Assembly (NCBI GenBank): GCA_963819755.1
Contig: CAWFXB010000002.1
Location: 558,001 to 622,000 of the forward strand
Source: VRUE01 sp963819755
GTDB taxonomy: Bacteria; Actinomycetota; Thermoleophilia; Solirubrobacterales; 70-9
Length of the DNA: 64,000 bases
Reading direction: 5' to 3'
Under the pieces are notes generated by a model. The model saw only the letters and a program-made list of their open reading frames with translations, was not told where the DNA came from and did not search any database. Within the stretch, counting starts at the first letter, position 1, and each line of letters begins with the position of its first letter. The translations under genes were made by a program, and so were the position numbers. Below, piece by piece: positions 42,403-50,957 of this stretch.

Positions 42403-43819
42403 AGTACTGCCCATGGAAGCCAAAGGGGATGTCGTGAGGGACACGAGCCCGGCCGATCTCCTCGAGGCTGCGGGCATCGAGGACGAGAAGGTAGGAGCCG
42501 GAGCCGCGCCCGTCGAGCACGACCGATAGCAACACACCGTCGTCCTCCCCTCTGCCCGGCTCGGGGGAGGGAACGAAGACGGGCTCTCCGGGATATGCGC
42601 CCGGCTCGGTCCACGAGTGAGACTCACCGCTCTCGACGTCGACCTTGATCAGCTCGTTGACGAAGTCGATGTCGGTCGGATCGTCGTCGAGGCCGACCCC
42701 GTAGACGTAACGGTAGGGACGGCCGTTGCGCTCGCGGTAGTCGATTCGCGGCAGCTCGATGACCGAGTCGCTGAGCTGCTCTTCGGCGACACGGCCGCCG
42801 TCGAGCGAGAGGCGGTAGCGCCGCAGGCGGGCCTGTGCGCTCGGCGGGGGCGGAGCCGTGCGCAGGCGATCCATGTAGAGGCTGTCGACGATCGAGGCGT
42901 CCTCGTAGGCCGCCATGTCGACGATCAGCTCACGCCCTCGCTCGAAAGCGTTGACGTGGTGGAAGGAGAAGCACGGCTCCGCCTCGTAGGCACCCTGCAA
43001 AGCGCCGTCCTCACGATCGAAGACCAGCACCCGCGTCGCAAGCTCCGGCTTCCACCGGTAGTTCTCGATGAAGGGACGGGCGCCGGTCGCAAGCCGCAGC
43101 GGATTGACGACGAGGGGGAAGGCGACGAGGATCGCGTAGCGCTCGGTGAGGGCGAAGCTGTGCATGTAGGACGGCTCCCGCACCCGGAAGGCGGCGATTC
43201 GTCGCTGGCGATTGCGGTCACTCTGGGCGAAGACCCTGTACTCCGTGCGGGGGCCGAAATGGGTCACATAGCCGATCAGCTCGTCGCGCTCGGGGTCGTG
43301 ATGGGGATGAGCGGTCGCGTGCATCCCCGGCGGCCTGAAGGCAACCCCGAGCGAGTCGAGCGTCTTGGGGTCGAAGGCGATCGGCAGCGGCGTCTCGGTC
43401 ATCGCCACGTACTCGTCGCCGAGCCGGGTCAGGTTGACGTTGCAGTTGTCGGTGAGCCTGGGCCGGAACATGGTGGCGGCGCGCTTGAAGAGCGAGCGGC
43501 AGGGATCGGTGGCGAACTCGCTGTAGGAGATGCGCCCCCGCTCTGCCGCCCGGTAGGCCTCGCTGCGCAAGAAGCGGTTGGCGTAGGAGACCTTGCCGGC
43601 GCCAAAGGAGAACTTGTGGAGCATCGCGAGGCCGTCGAACCAGTGCCGCATGCTGCGCCCGCCGGCCTCGTACTTGGCCGGCCCGTTGCGCAGGAGGGTC
43701 CCCGAAAGCCAGGCCGGGATCTCACCCTCGATCGAGAGGGAGTCCAGCTCGACCTCGTCGTGCAGAGTCTCGAAGCCCGCGATGTACCCCGGGCGGGATA
43801 CGGTCCTCGATTCCAGCAT
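42395..43819 (-). CDS. Carotenoid cleavage oxygenase
   Basis: This 474-residue RPE65/BCO-family dioxygenase is a seven-bladed propeller with iron held by four histidines, found here in ATAHPHHDP, YMHSFALTERY, FSFHHVNAFE and the C-terminal FGFHGQYF. LSGTLLRNGPAKYEAG and HWFDGLAMLHKF match the N-terminal pattern of beta-carotene 15,15'-oxygenases, so retinal production is possible. No rhodopsin or carotenoid synthesis gene is in the window. AGAGGAG precedes the ATG at 43819. It is divergent from a PadR gene, with tandem palindromes between, so repression by that PadR is likely. Confidence 0.92.
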   Translation of the reverse strand: MLESRTVSRPGYIAGFETLHDEVELDSLSIEGEIPAWLSGTLLRNGPAKYEAGGRSMRHWFDGLAMLHKFSFGAGKVSYANRFLRSEAYRAAERGRISYSEFATDPCRSLFKRAATMFRPRLTDNCNVNLTRLGDEYVAMTETPLPIAFDPKTLDSLGVAFRPPGMHATAHPHHDPERDELIGYVTHFGPRTEYRVFAQSDRNRQRRIAAFRVREPSYMHSFALTERYAILVAFPLVVNPLRLATGARPFIENYRWKPELATRVLVFDREDGALQGAYEAEPCFSFHHVNAFERGRELIVDMAAYEDASIVDSLYMDRLRTAPPPPSAQARLRRYRLSLDGGRVAEEQLSDSVIELPRIDYRERNGRPYRYVYGVGLDDDPTDIDFVNELIKVDVESGESHSWTEPGAYPGEPVFVPSPEPGRGEDDGVLLSVVLDGRGSGSYLLVLDARSLEEIGRARVPHDIPFGFHGQYFS

Positions 43820-43835
43820 CTTTGGCTCCTCTCGT

Positions 43836-43863
43836 TAGACAATCTATTCTAGACCGTCTAGAA
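43836..43863. promoter_or_regulatory. Tandem PadR-type operators
   Basis: TAGA-CAA-TCTA (43836-43846) and TTCTAGA-CCG-TCTAGAA (43847-43863) share the core TAGAC-N2-TCTA with centres 14 bp apart. They fall between the carotenoid oxygenase and PadR start codons; the second overlaps the -35 region of the padR promoter (TATAAC at 43871-43876, eight nt before its ATG). Confidence 0.6.
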
Positions 43864-43884
43864 CGTACCGTATAACCCGCACTG

Positions 43885-44394
43885 ATGGCAAGCGAAATCC
43901 GTCTCACGCCCACCTCCTACATCGTCCTCGGGCTGCTCGAAGCAGCCGGCGAGGCGACCCCGTACGACCTGAAGCAGATGGTCGCTGTCAGCCTCGGCAA
44001 CTTCTGGACGCTGCAGCACGCCCAGCTCTACACCGAGCCGGAGCGCCTGGCCGCTGCCGGCTACCTCAGCGAGCGTCGCGAGGAGCGAGGCCGGCGACGG
44101 CGCCACTACAAGGTGACGGAGAAGGGCCGAGCGGCAATGCGCGACTGGCTCGGAGAGTCGACGAGGCAGCTGACCGAGCTGCGCGACCTGGCGCTGCTCA
44201 AGGTCTTCTTCGGCGCCGACCCCGCCTCACTGGCCCCCGATCAGACGGAGGCTCACGCGGCGAAGCTTGCCGAGTACGAGCAGATCCTCGCGCAAGCCGG
44301 CGAGGAGCTGCCGGCCGGAGCCTGCCTCTCGCTCGAGGCCGGTATCGACGCCGAGCGCGGCTGGGTCGGTTTCTGGTCGGGCCTGAAGAGTTAG
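43885..44394 (+). CDS. PadR-family regulator
   Basis: This is a 169-residue PadR repressor. The N-terminal winged helix contains PTSYIVLGLLEAAGEATPYDLKQMV and YLSERREERGRRRRHYKVTEKGRAAM; the C-terminal part is the dimerising helical domain of the PadR_C type. PadR proteins usually sense small phenolics, drugs or lipophilic compounds. Its position opposite the carotenoid oxygenase gene, with paired palindromes between, suggests it controls that gene and itself. TATAAC eight nt before the ATG predicts a leaderless message. Confidence 0.9.
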   Translation: MASEIRLTPTSYIVLGLLEAAGEATPYDLKQMVAVSLGNFWTLQHAQLYTEPERLAAAGYLSERREERGRRRRHYKVTEKGRAAMRDWLGESTRQLTELRDLALLKVFFGADPASLAPDQTEAHAAKLAEYEQILAQAGEELPAGACLSLEAGIDAERGWVGFWSGLKS

Positions 44395-44401
44395 GCCGGC
44401 A

Positions 44402-44860
44402 CTACTCGGAGAGCTCGACGCGCTCGATCTTCTGCTCGTCCACGGGGCGGTCGGAACCGTCGGTGGCCGTCGCCTCGATCGCGTCGACCGTCTCCATCCC
44501 AGCGGTGACCGTGCCGAAGACCGTGTGCTTGCCGTCCAGCCAGGGCGCCGCCTCGGTGGTGACGATGAAGAACTGCGAGCCGTTGGTATTCGGGCCCGCA
44601 TTGGCCATCGCCAGCGCCCCGCGGACGATCTTGTGCTCGTTGATCTCGTCCTCGAAGGTGTAGCCAGGACCGCCGCGGCCCGTGCCTTCCGGGCAGCCGC
44701 CCTGGATCATGAAGTCCTTGATGACCCGGTGGAAGATCAGGTCGTCGTAGAAGCCGTCGGCGGCGAGCTTGCGGAAGTTCTCGACCGTCTTCGGGGCGTC
44801 GGAGTCGTGCAGTTCGAGCACGATCTCCCCGGCATTGGTGTGAAACGTCGCCTGTGACAT
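44402..44860 (-). CDS. Cyclophilin-type peptidyl-prolyl cis-trans isomerase
   Basis: This 152-residue cytoplasmic cyclophilin lacks a signal peptide. Active-site blocks are FHRVIKDFMIQGG (with the catalytic Arg and the Phe/Met/Gln set), AMANAGPNTNGSQFFI, and the WLDGKHTVFG segment. Length and motifs fit the small bacterial PpiB type that catalyses proline isomerisation during folding. It is convergent with padR, 7 nt apart, and lies directly downstream of the large secreted protein on the same strand. Confidence 0.94.
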   Translation of the reverse strand: MSQATFHTNAGEIVLELHDSDAPKTVENFRKLAADGFYDDLIFHRVIKDFMIQGGCPEGTGRGGPGYTFEDEINEHKIVRGALAMANAGPNTNGSQFFIVTTEAAPWLDGKHTVFGTVTAGMETVDAIEATATDGSDRPVDEQKIERVELSE

Positions 44861-44877
44861 GGCGCGGACCCTACCGA

Positions 44878-47166
44878 TCAACCCGAAACCCGCACGGTGA
44901 CCGGGCGGGACGCTCCCGGGGCGTAGGGCCAGCGCTCCTCGGCCAGCGCGACGGCCCGCAGGCGGATCTTCGCCATGCCGGTGACGTAGCGGAAGCGGTA
45001 GCGAGCCCGGAAGCGACCGCTGTGATCGCTGCGAGTGACGAGGACGGGTCGCCAGAGCCGCGCCTCGTTCTCGTAGTACTGAATCGCGACGAGCTTGCCC
45101 CGTCGCGGTAGCGGCGCCCCGCGGGCGCGAACGCGGCCCCAGAGCCGCACCGACTGGCCGGTGCGGAGGCTCCTCGGGGCGACACTGAGCGTGGCCGCGC
45201 CGCGCACCCGCAGGGCCAGCGCTGGGCGACGCGCGGCATCCAGGCCAGTGCCGCCCGGAAAGGCAACCGTGATGCGGCGCGAGGGGCCCGCGGGCAGCGC
45301 GAGCTTGAAACCACCGTGGGGGCCCGTCTGGACCGTCTCGACACGAATGCCCGACAGCGCACCGCGCGAGGGCCGCGAGACGATGCGCAGCCGCCGGCCG
45401 GACAGCCCGGCGCCGTCGGCATTGAGCAGGCGCCCGGAAAGCGCAGCCCCGGCGCCGAAAGGCACCGTCACGCTCGAGCCGTGACGCTGGCGCCAGCGCA
45501 GCTTGGCGAAGAGCCTGGTCTTCGCCCCCGGGGCCGGGCGAGACGTCTCTCCCTGTCCGGCCGCGGGCCGGCTGGGGCCAACAGGTGGCGGCGTCTTGCG
45601 CAACGCCATCTCGGTGCCGTCGGCGCGTCGCGTCGTCGTCGCGGTGTTGCCGGCCCCGTCCGCAGCATCGGCGCGGAACACGTAGGTGCCGGGGTCGAGG
45701 CTGTCCGGCACCGTGGCGGTGAGGCTGGCGGTGCCCGGCTCGCCCCCGAGTTGCAGCTTTGTCGGCAACTCGATCCAGTGCTCGGCGTTGAGCCGCTTGT
45801 ATTCGATCTGGCCGCCCGCCGGCCCCGAGTGCTCGTCGCTGACCGCCGCGCTGACCTTGCCCGGGAGCTCCGGCCCGGCGGGGTCGGGGATCCCCTCGAA
45901 GGCCACTCCGGGCGGCACGTCGTCGAGCCTCATCGGGATTTCGATCGCCGTACCCGAGTCGGCATTGCCGGCCTCGTCGCGCAGCCAAATATGGAGCGCG
46001 TAGACGCCCGGTCGCGGCAGTGTGCGATCGGCGAGCGAGGAGATGTCGTGCGCCGATGCGAGGTTGATCCCGGTGTCGTAACCGGTCGGGCCGGTGATGC
46101 GCCAGTAGGCGCCACCGATCGGACTGGCTGGGCCCTGATCGGGGTTCGTCCAGGAGAAGTCGAAGTTGTCCACATTGCGCCAGCCCTCGCCGCCCGCCAG
46201 AACGAGACTGCGAGGGGATGCCGGCGGGTGATTGTCGATCAAGACGGAGGTTGGGAACAGACAGGCGCTGTTGCCGGCGAAATCGGTCGCGCAGCGCGTG
46301 AGCGCATGCGGCCCGTCGCTGAAATTCGTCGTCTGGACCGTCACCTCGTCCGCCGCGCCGGTCGGACACGGCTGCATCCTGGTCGCCCTCCACTCGCCGT
46401 CGATCATCGACTTCGCGCACGGGTACTCGGTCAGCCCTACGCGGGCGCCGTCGAGCAGCGTTTCGCTGTAGCGAACCCCGCCACCGACGTCGGTGTCCCA
46501 GTAGTTGACGCGCTGCGCCCCGCGGCGCCAGCCGCCCGCGGCGAGGTCAGAGCCCGCGTCACCGGGCACCGGCGAGTAGCCGTCGAAGACGCCGATCGTC
46601 ATTCCCTGCACCGCCGACCACGAATCGGGATCGATGCTGCACCACTTGTCTTCGGCCCTGGCACAGAGCAGCCGATCCTCGATCGCCGGCTGCGGCACCG
46701 AGAAGCTGGCGGAGAAACCGTGTGGATTCGTGTCGGTCGTCGACGCGCTGGCGAACGGATCGAAGCCACCGCTCCAGTTGCCGGCGCCGATGCGCTGCTC
46801 CATGCCGTCGTGCAGCGTGTGCCACCAGGTGCCGGTGACTCCGGTGATTCCGGTGCCGCCGGGCGCGACCCAACGCCAGCGGGCGAAACGGGTGCCCGAC
46901 ACTGTCGCCCCACCCTTGGTGAAGCTCTTCATGTGCACCCCGCTGAACGGGTCGGCCCCCGACGGAGGCACGCACCAGGCATCGGAGCGGAACTTGGTGC
47001 CGCCGGTGGTATCGGCCCAATCCGCATCGGCGTCGACGTACCAGCCGCACTGCGCGACGGTGTAGTTCCCGGCCGTCGCCTCGCGCGCCGCGAGCAGCAG
47101 CAACGCCAGCGCCAGCGCGATCCCCATCGCGACGATCCGCCCCAGCCCACCGCGCGTCCCCGACAT
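44878..47166 (-). CDS. Large secreted multi-domain protein, function unknown
   Basis: The protein has about 760 residues. A signal peptide (residues 1-33, hydrophobic ALALALLLLAA then ATA) is followed by a cysteine-containing jelly-roll-like region (YTVAQCGWYVDADADW; several GGxG and tryptophan-rich strands), Ig-like segments around residues 300-540 (WTNPDQGPAS; YVFRADAADGAGNTAT) and a C-terminal beta domain with repeated VRLWGRVRARG-like strands. It resembles the large uncharacterised surface proteins common in Solirubrobacterales. No catalytic motif is evident. ATG 47166 is preceded by AAGGAGG. The DNA is as GC-rich as its neighbours. Confidence 0.75.
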   Translation of the reverse strand: MSGTRGGLGRIVAMGIALALALLLLAAREATAGNYTVAQCGWYVDADADWADTTGGTKFRSDAWCVPPSGADPFSGVHMKSFTKGGATVSGTRFARWRWVAPGGTGITGVTGTWWHTLHDGMEQRIGAGNWSGGFDPFASASTTDTNPHGFSASFSVPQPAIEDRLLCARAEDKWCSIDPDSWSAVQGMTIGVFDGYSPVPGDAGSDLAAGGWRRGAQRVNYWDTDVGGGVRYSETLLDGARVGLTEYPCAKSMIDGEWRATRMQPCPTGAADEVTVQTTNFSDGPHALTRCATDFAGNSACLFPTSVLIDNHPPASPRSLVLAGGEGWRNVDNFDFSWTNPDQGPASPIGGAYWRITGPTGYDTGINLASAHDISSLADRTLPRPGVYALHIWLRDEAGNADSGTAIEIPMRLDDVPPGVAFEGIPDPAGPELPGKVSAAVSDEHSGPAGGQIEYKRLNAEHWIELPTKLQLGGEPGTASLTATVPDSLDPGTYVFRADAADGAGNTATTTRRADGTEMALRKTPPPVGPSRPAAGQGETSRPAPGAKTRLFAKLRWRQRHGSSVTVPFGAGAALSGRLLNADGAGLSGRRLRIVSRPSRGALSGIRVETVQTGPHGGFKLALPAGPSRRITVAFPGGTGLDAARRPALALRVRGAATLSVAPRSLRTGQSVRLWGRVRARGAPLPRRGKLVAIQYYENEARLWRPVLVTRSDHSGRFRARYRFRYVTGMAKIRLRAVALAEERWPYAPGASRPVTVRVSG

Positions 47167-47294
47167 CGGCCCTCCTTCGTTCGAGTTGCAGACGGAGGAC
47201 CAAGGGCTGAGCCACACGATCTCTCCCCCCGGCGGACGGATGTCCGGGACGAGCTGCTGACGGCTGCGCGTGCCCGGACTCGCGCTTTGCGAGA

Positions 47295-48452
47295 ATGGCC
47301 TCGATGCCCCTCCCGACCGAAGACCAGATCACCGAGAAGCTCCGCGCCGTCATCGATCCCGAGCTGCGCCGCTCGATCGTCGAGCTGGGCATGGTCCGCT
47401 CGATCGAGATCAAGGACGACGGCCGCATCGAGGTGGTCGTCTCGCTGACCACCGCCGGCTGCCCGATCCGCGCCCACTTCGAACAGGCTGTCGCCCAGCA
47501 GATTTCCGAGCTGGACGGGGTGACCGCGGTAGCGGTCGGCTTCGACGTCCTCTCCGACGACGAGAAAGGCAACCTGCAGCAGACGCTCGGCCGCAGCAAG
47601 CTGCCGGAGGGCGCGCTGGCCCAGGTCAAGAACGTGATCTGCGTCGCCTCCGGCAAGGGCGGCGTCGGCAAGTCGACGATGACCGCCAACCTGGCGGCGG
47701 CGCTGAGTGCCGAAGGCCATCCGGCCGGCGCACTCGACTGCGACGTCTATGGCTACTCGCTGCCGCGCATGCTCGGCGTCAACCGCAAACCGGAGGTCAA
47801 CGGCGAGCGCAAGATCCTGCCGCTGGAGGGGGCCGCCGGGGTCAAGGTGATGTCGATCGGCTTCTTCGTCGAGGAGAACTCGGCGGTCGTCTGGCGCGGC
47901 CCGATGCTGCACAAGGCGATCCAGCAGTTCCTCGAGGACGTCGCCTGGGGCGAGCTGGAGTACCTGCTGCTCGACCTTCCGCCCGGCACCGGCGACGTCT
48001 CGATGACCCTTTCCCAGCTCCTCCCGCAGGCCAAGTTCACGATCGTCACCACGCCGCAGCCGGCGGCGCAGACCGTGGCCAAACGGGCCGCCGACATGGC
48101 CGTCAAGTTCGACCTCGAGCTGCTCGGCGTGATCGAGAACATGTCCGGCTTCACCACCCCGGACGGGGAGCGCTTCACGATCTTCGGCGAGGGCGGCGGC
48201 CAGCTCCTCGCCGACGAGCTCGACGTGCCGCTGCTCGGCAAGGTCCCCCTCTCCGAGCCGCTGCGCGAGCACGCCGACAACGGCTCCCCCCTGGTCACCG
48301 ACGAGCCCGACTCACCGGCTTCCCAGGCGATCCGCCAGGCGGCCCGCGGCATAATCGCCGCCACGCCGCAGGAGCTGCCGGTTCTGCAGGCCACCCCGGC
48401 CCCAGCCGAAGCACCGCCGGTCAGCGGCATCCCGCTGCCGGTCGTTCAGTAG
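47295..48452 (+). CDS. Mrp/NBP35-type Fe-S carrier ATPase
   Basis: This 385-residue P-loop ATPase of the Mrp/ApbC family has an N-terminal MIP18/DUF59 domain (about 8-90, IVELGMVRSIEI; TTAGCPIRAHF), the deviant Walker A ASGKGGVGKST (about 117-127), and LLLDLPPGTGDVSMTL. Family members load [4Fe-4S] clusters onto target proteins. The usual CxxC cluster ligands after ENMS are missing: this protein reads ENMSGFTTPDGERF, so a different mode of cluster binding, or none, must be considered. The Pro/Ala-rich C-terminal tail is extra. Confidence 0.88.
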   Translation: MASMPLPTEDQITEKLRAVIDPELRRSIVELGMVRSIEIKDDGRIEVVVSLTTAGCPIRAHFEQAVAQQISELDGVTAVAVGFDVLSDDEKGNLQQTLGRSKLPEGALAQVKNVICVASGKGGVGKSTMTANLAAALSAEGHPAGALDCDVYGYSLPRMLGVNRKPEVNGERKILPLEGAAGVKVMSIGFFVEENSAVVWRGPMLHKAIQQFLEDVAWGELEYLLLDLPPGTGDVSMTLSQLLPQAKFTIVTTPQPAAQTVAKRAADMAVKFDLELLGVIENMSGFTTPDGERFTIFGEGGGQLLADELDVPLLGKVPLSEPLREHADNGSPLVTDEPDSPASQAIRQAARGIIAATPQELPVLQATPAPAEAPPVSGIPLPVVQ

Positions 48453-48478
48453 CTGGCCTGCACCACCGCAGTTCGGGC

Positions 48479-49018
48479 TCAGGCGTTGGCGCGGCGTTGA
48501 GCCGGGGCCCGAAGGTGCTGGAGCTTGGCGAAGAGCCGGTCGCCGCGGCTTCCCTGTCTAGGCACGATCCCCATCTGACGAGCGCCCTCGAGGTTGTCGT
48601 AGATGGTGTCCCAACGGACGAGCAGCTCACCGCGGAAGCGCCACTCGGTGACGCCGCGGAAATCGATGGCCGCCCCGGTCGGGGCGATGTCAAGCGGGCG
48701 CCAGTGGCCACTCATCGTGCCGGTCATCCGGTAGGGAAACCAGGCTCCGGCGCGGCCGCGCGAGGGACAGGGCGGCTCCAAGGCCTCCAGCCGCAGGTCG
48801 GGGAAGGTCGCGAAGGTGTCGGTCGCGAAGGCGCGGATTCCACCCTGCCCATGTACCGCCTCGGGAAGGGCGGGGTCGTCGAGCTCGAGGTCATCGCCGC
48901 ACATCGAGACGATTGCCTCGACTTCCTGGGCGTTCCAGGCCGCAAGCCAACGGCCGCTCCACTCGTCGAGGAACTCGACGTCGAGGCCCCTCGGCCTCTC
49001 GTTGATCTCGGCGCTCAT
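48479..49018 (-). CDS. SnoaL/NTF2-like protein
   Basis: This 179-residue protein has a NTF2-like core: WLAAWNAQEVEAIVSMCGDDLELDDPALPEAV, GIRAFATDTFATFPDLRLE, FRGVTEWRFRGELLVRWDTIYD. It is likely a small-molecule-binding or isomerase-like domain; the substrate is unknown. Its ATG overlaps the stop of the TetR gene (ATGA), so it is co-transcribed with that regulator and probably under its control. Confidence 0.8.
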   Translation of the reverse strand: MSAEINERPRGLDVEFLDEWSGRWLAAWNAQEVEAIVSMCGDDLELDDPALPEAVHGQGGIRAFATDTFATFPDLRLEALEPPCPSRGRAGAWFPYRMTGTMSGHWRPLDIAPTGAAIDFRGVTEWRFRGELLVRWDTIYDNLEGARQMGIVPRQGSRGDRLFAKLQHLRAPAQRRANA

Positions 49019-49644
49019 CCCCCACTCCTTTCGCGGCCGGGACTTGCCTCGACCATTTCGGCGACGACCGTTTCGGCCTCATCGCGCTCGATTCGCATGT
49101 CCTGACGCAGCAGCTTCCAGGAGAGAACGTCGGTGGCGAGGACGATCGCGGCGAGACGGCGCTCTCGTGCGGGGCCCACCAAGGCGGATAGAAGGGGTGC
49201 AAAGGTCTTCTCCGCCCAAGCGCGGTGGTAGGCGCGGCCAGCCTCGGTCATATCGCGGACAGCGGAAATCCGCTCCTCCTGGGAGAGCATGCGCAGGACC
49301 GCGGGGCCCTGGGACTCGTAGTGATCGAAGAGATTGGCGATCGCCTCGCGGACACGCCCCACCGGCGCCTCCTCGCGGGTGGCAATTTCGCGCAGGCCCC
49401 ACCAGGAGAAGGCGGCGGTGAAGAGCTCGTCCTTGGAGCCGAAGCGCAAGTGCAGCGTTTGCACCGTCACCCCCGCCTCCGCGGCCACGTCGCGCAGGTG
49501 AACGTCCTCGTAGGGGAGCGTCGCGAAGTGCCGCCAAGCCGCGGCAAGCAGACGCTCGCGGGTCGCGGCTGCGGCGTTCGCGCGAGCCGACATCCGGTAG
49601 GGGCGCCTGGCGGCCTCGCGCTTTGACTTCTGTGGGCTCGCCAT
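49015..49644 (-). CDS. TetR-family regulator
   Basis: This 209-residue repressor has a TetR helix-turn-helix at about residues 27-75: RERLLAAAWRHFATLPYEDVHLRDVAAEAGVTVQTLHLRF. A 20-residue basic extension precedes it. The gene heads a two-gene operon with a NTF2-like protein and is divergent from a family 1 glycosyltransferase. The 32-nt intergenic region contains a 20-bp near-perfect palindrome, the probable operator. The arrangement resembles drug- or natural-product-responsive TetR systems that control a sugar-transfer detoxification gene. Confidence 0.9.
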   Translation of the reverse strand: MASPQKSKREAARRPYRMSARANAAAATRERLLAAAWRHFATLPYEDVHLRDVAAEAGVTVQTLHLRFGSKDELFTAAFSWWGLREIATREEAPVGRVREAIANLFDHYESQGPAVLRMLSQEERISAVRDMTEAGRAYHRAWAEKTFAPLLSALVGPARERRLAAIVLATDVLSWKLLRQDMRIERDEAETVVAEMVEASPGRERSGG

Positions 49645-49650
49645 ATTCGC

Positions 49651-49670
49651 TTGATCTTAGCTAAAATCAA
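49651..49670. promoter_or_regulatory. Palindrome between TetR and glycosyltransferase genes
   Basis: TTGATCTTAGCTAAAATCAA is a 20-bp palindrome with one mismatched pair. It contains TAAAAT (49662-49667), nine nt before the glycosyltransferase ATG, so a bound repressor would cover that promoter and the TetR start region as well. Confidence 0.6.
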
Positions 49671-49676
49671 AATGCC

Positions 49677-50957
49677 ATGCGAGTCCTGCAAACCCTGATG
49701 GCCTTCAGCGGCAACGCGCCGCCGCAGCTTGCCGTCACCCGCAAGCTGCTCGAGCGAGGCCATGAGGTGCGGGTGCTGGCGCACCGGGCAGCGCAATCGC
49801 GGATCGAGGCGACGGGCGCGGAGTTCGTCCCGATCGAGCGGGCGGTCCCCGACTTCGACATCACCCGGCGCGAGACCGACACCCTGCGCGACTGGGAGGC
49901 CAGGAACAAGTACGCGGCAGGGATTCGCCTGCGCAACCGCGGCCTGCTCGCCTTTCTGGACGCAATCAGCGAGGAATGCACCGCCCTGCTGGCCACCCAC
50001 CCCGCCGATGTGGTCCTCTTCGACTGGATGCTGACGGGCGCAGCGGTGGCTGCCGAGCGCGCCGGGGTGCCATCGGTGGCGCTGGTCCATTGCCCCTACC
50101 CGCTGCCGGTAGCGGGAGCGCCGCCCCTGTTCAGCGGCGCCGGGTGGATGGACGGTCCCCTGGGGGCGGCACGCAACCGCGTTCTCAACCGCGTCTTCAC
50201 CCGCTTCGCCGCGGCCGGCCTGCCGCGCCTGAACCGGGCCCGGGCAGAGCAGGGACTGGCGCCGTTGGGGGCATGGGAGGAGCAGCTGCTCAAGGCCGAG
50301 GCGGTCTATGTGATGACCGCGCCAGAGCTCGACTTCTCCAGCCGCGGCGAGCTACCGGCCAACGTCCATTACGTCGGCCCGGCCTTCGAGCCCTATTCCG
50401 ACGAGTGGCGCTCACCCTGGCCGGAGGCCAACACCGACCCGCTGGTCGTGGTCAGCTTCTCGACCAGCTACATGAACCAGCGTGACCTGGCGCAGCGGGT
50501 CCTCGACGCGATCGGCGGCCTTCCCGTGCGAGCCCTGCTGACGAGGGGCCCGGCGCTGGCCAGGGAGGAGCTGGCGCTACCGGCGAACGCGCGCGCGGTC
50601 GACTACGTCGCGCACCGCACCGTCTTCCCCCACGCCTCGCTGGTCGTGACCCACGCCGGCTGGCAGACGATCAACGCGGCCCTGTCTGACGGGGTGCCGC
50701 TCGTCTGCGTCCCGGACGGTCGGGACCAGCCTGACAACGCCGCCCGGGTGGTTGCCGCCAGGGCGGGGGTGCGGGTGAGCAAGGGGGCTTCGGTGGCGAA
50801 GCTGCGGAGGGCGATCGCCGCAGCGCTCGGCGATCCAGCGCTGAAGGCAGGCGCGGAGACGATGGCGGTGGCGCTGGGCGGCAGCGACGGAGCGCTCGCG
50901 GTCACCGAGAGGATCGAGCGCGAGTGGCCGGCCTTCAGCGCGACTCGCGCCACATAG
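49677..50957 (+). CDS. Family 1 (macrolide-type) glycosyltransferase
   Basis: This 426-residue GT-B enzyme resembles MGT/UGT proteins that glucosylate natural products, drugs or sterols. The N-terminal domain has LMAFSGNAPPQLAVTRKLLERGHEV. The C-terminal donor site is VVTHAGWQTINAALSDGVP followed by LVCVPDGRDQPDNAARV, where the last segment replaces the DQ-end of the plant PSPG box. The acceptor cannot be predicted. Transcription is divergent from the TetR operon, with a palindrome over its promoter. Its 3' end overlaps the convergent acetyltransferase gene by 23 nt. Confidence 0.9.
   Translation: MRVLQTLMAFSGNAPPQLAVTRKLLERGHEVRVLAHRAAQSRIEATGAEFVPIERAVPDFDITRRETDTLRDWEARNKYAAGIRLRNRGLLAFLDAISEECTALLATHPADVVLFDWMLTGAAVAAERAGVPSVALVHCPYPLPVAGAPPLFSGAGWMDGPLGAARNRVLNRVFTRFAAAGLPRLNRARAEQGLAPLGAWEEQLLKAEAVYVMTAPELDFSSRGELPANVHYVGPAFEPYSDEWRSPWPEANTDPLVVVSFSTSYMNQRDLAQRVLDAIGGLPVRALLTRGPALAREELALPANARAVDYVAHRTVFPHASLVVTHAGWQTINAALSDGVPLVCVPDGRDQPDNAARVVAARAGVRVSKGASVAKLRRAIAAALGDPALKAGAETMAVALGGSDGALAVTERIEREWPAFSATRAT

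Noticed and set aside
44878..47166. Assigning an enzyme activity to the large secreted protein
   Set aside because: Only beta-rich and Ig-like segments are visible; no catalytic motif could be identified.
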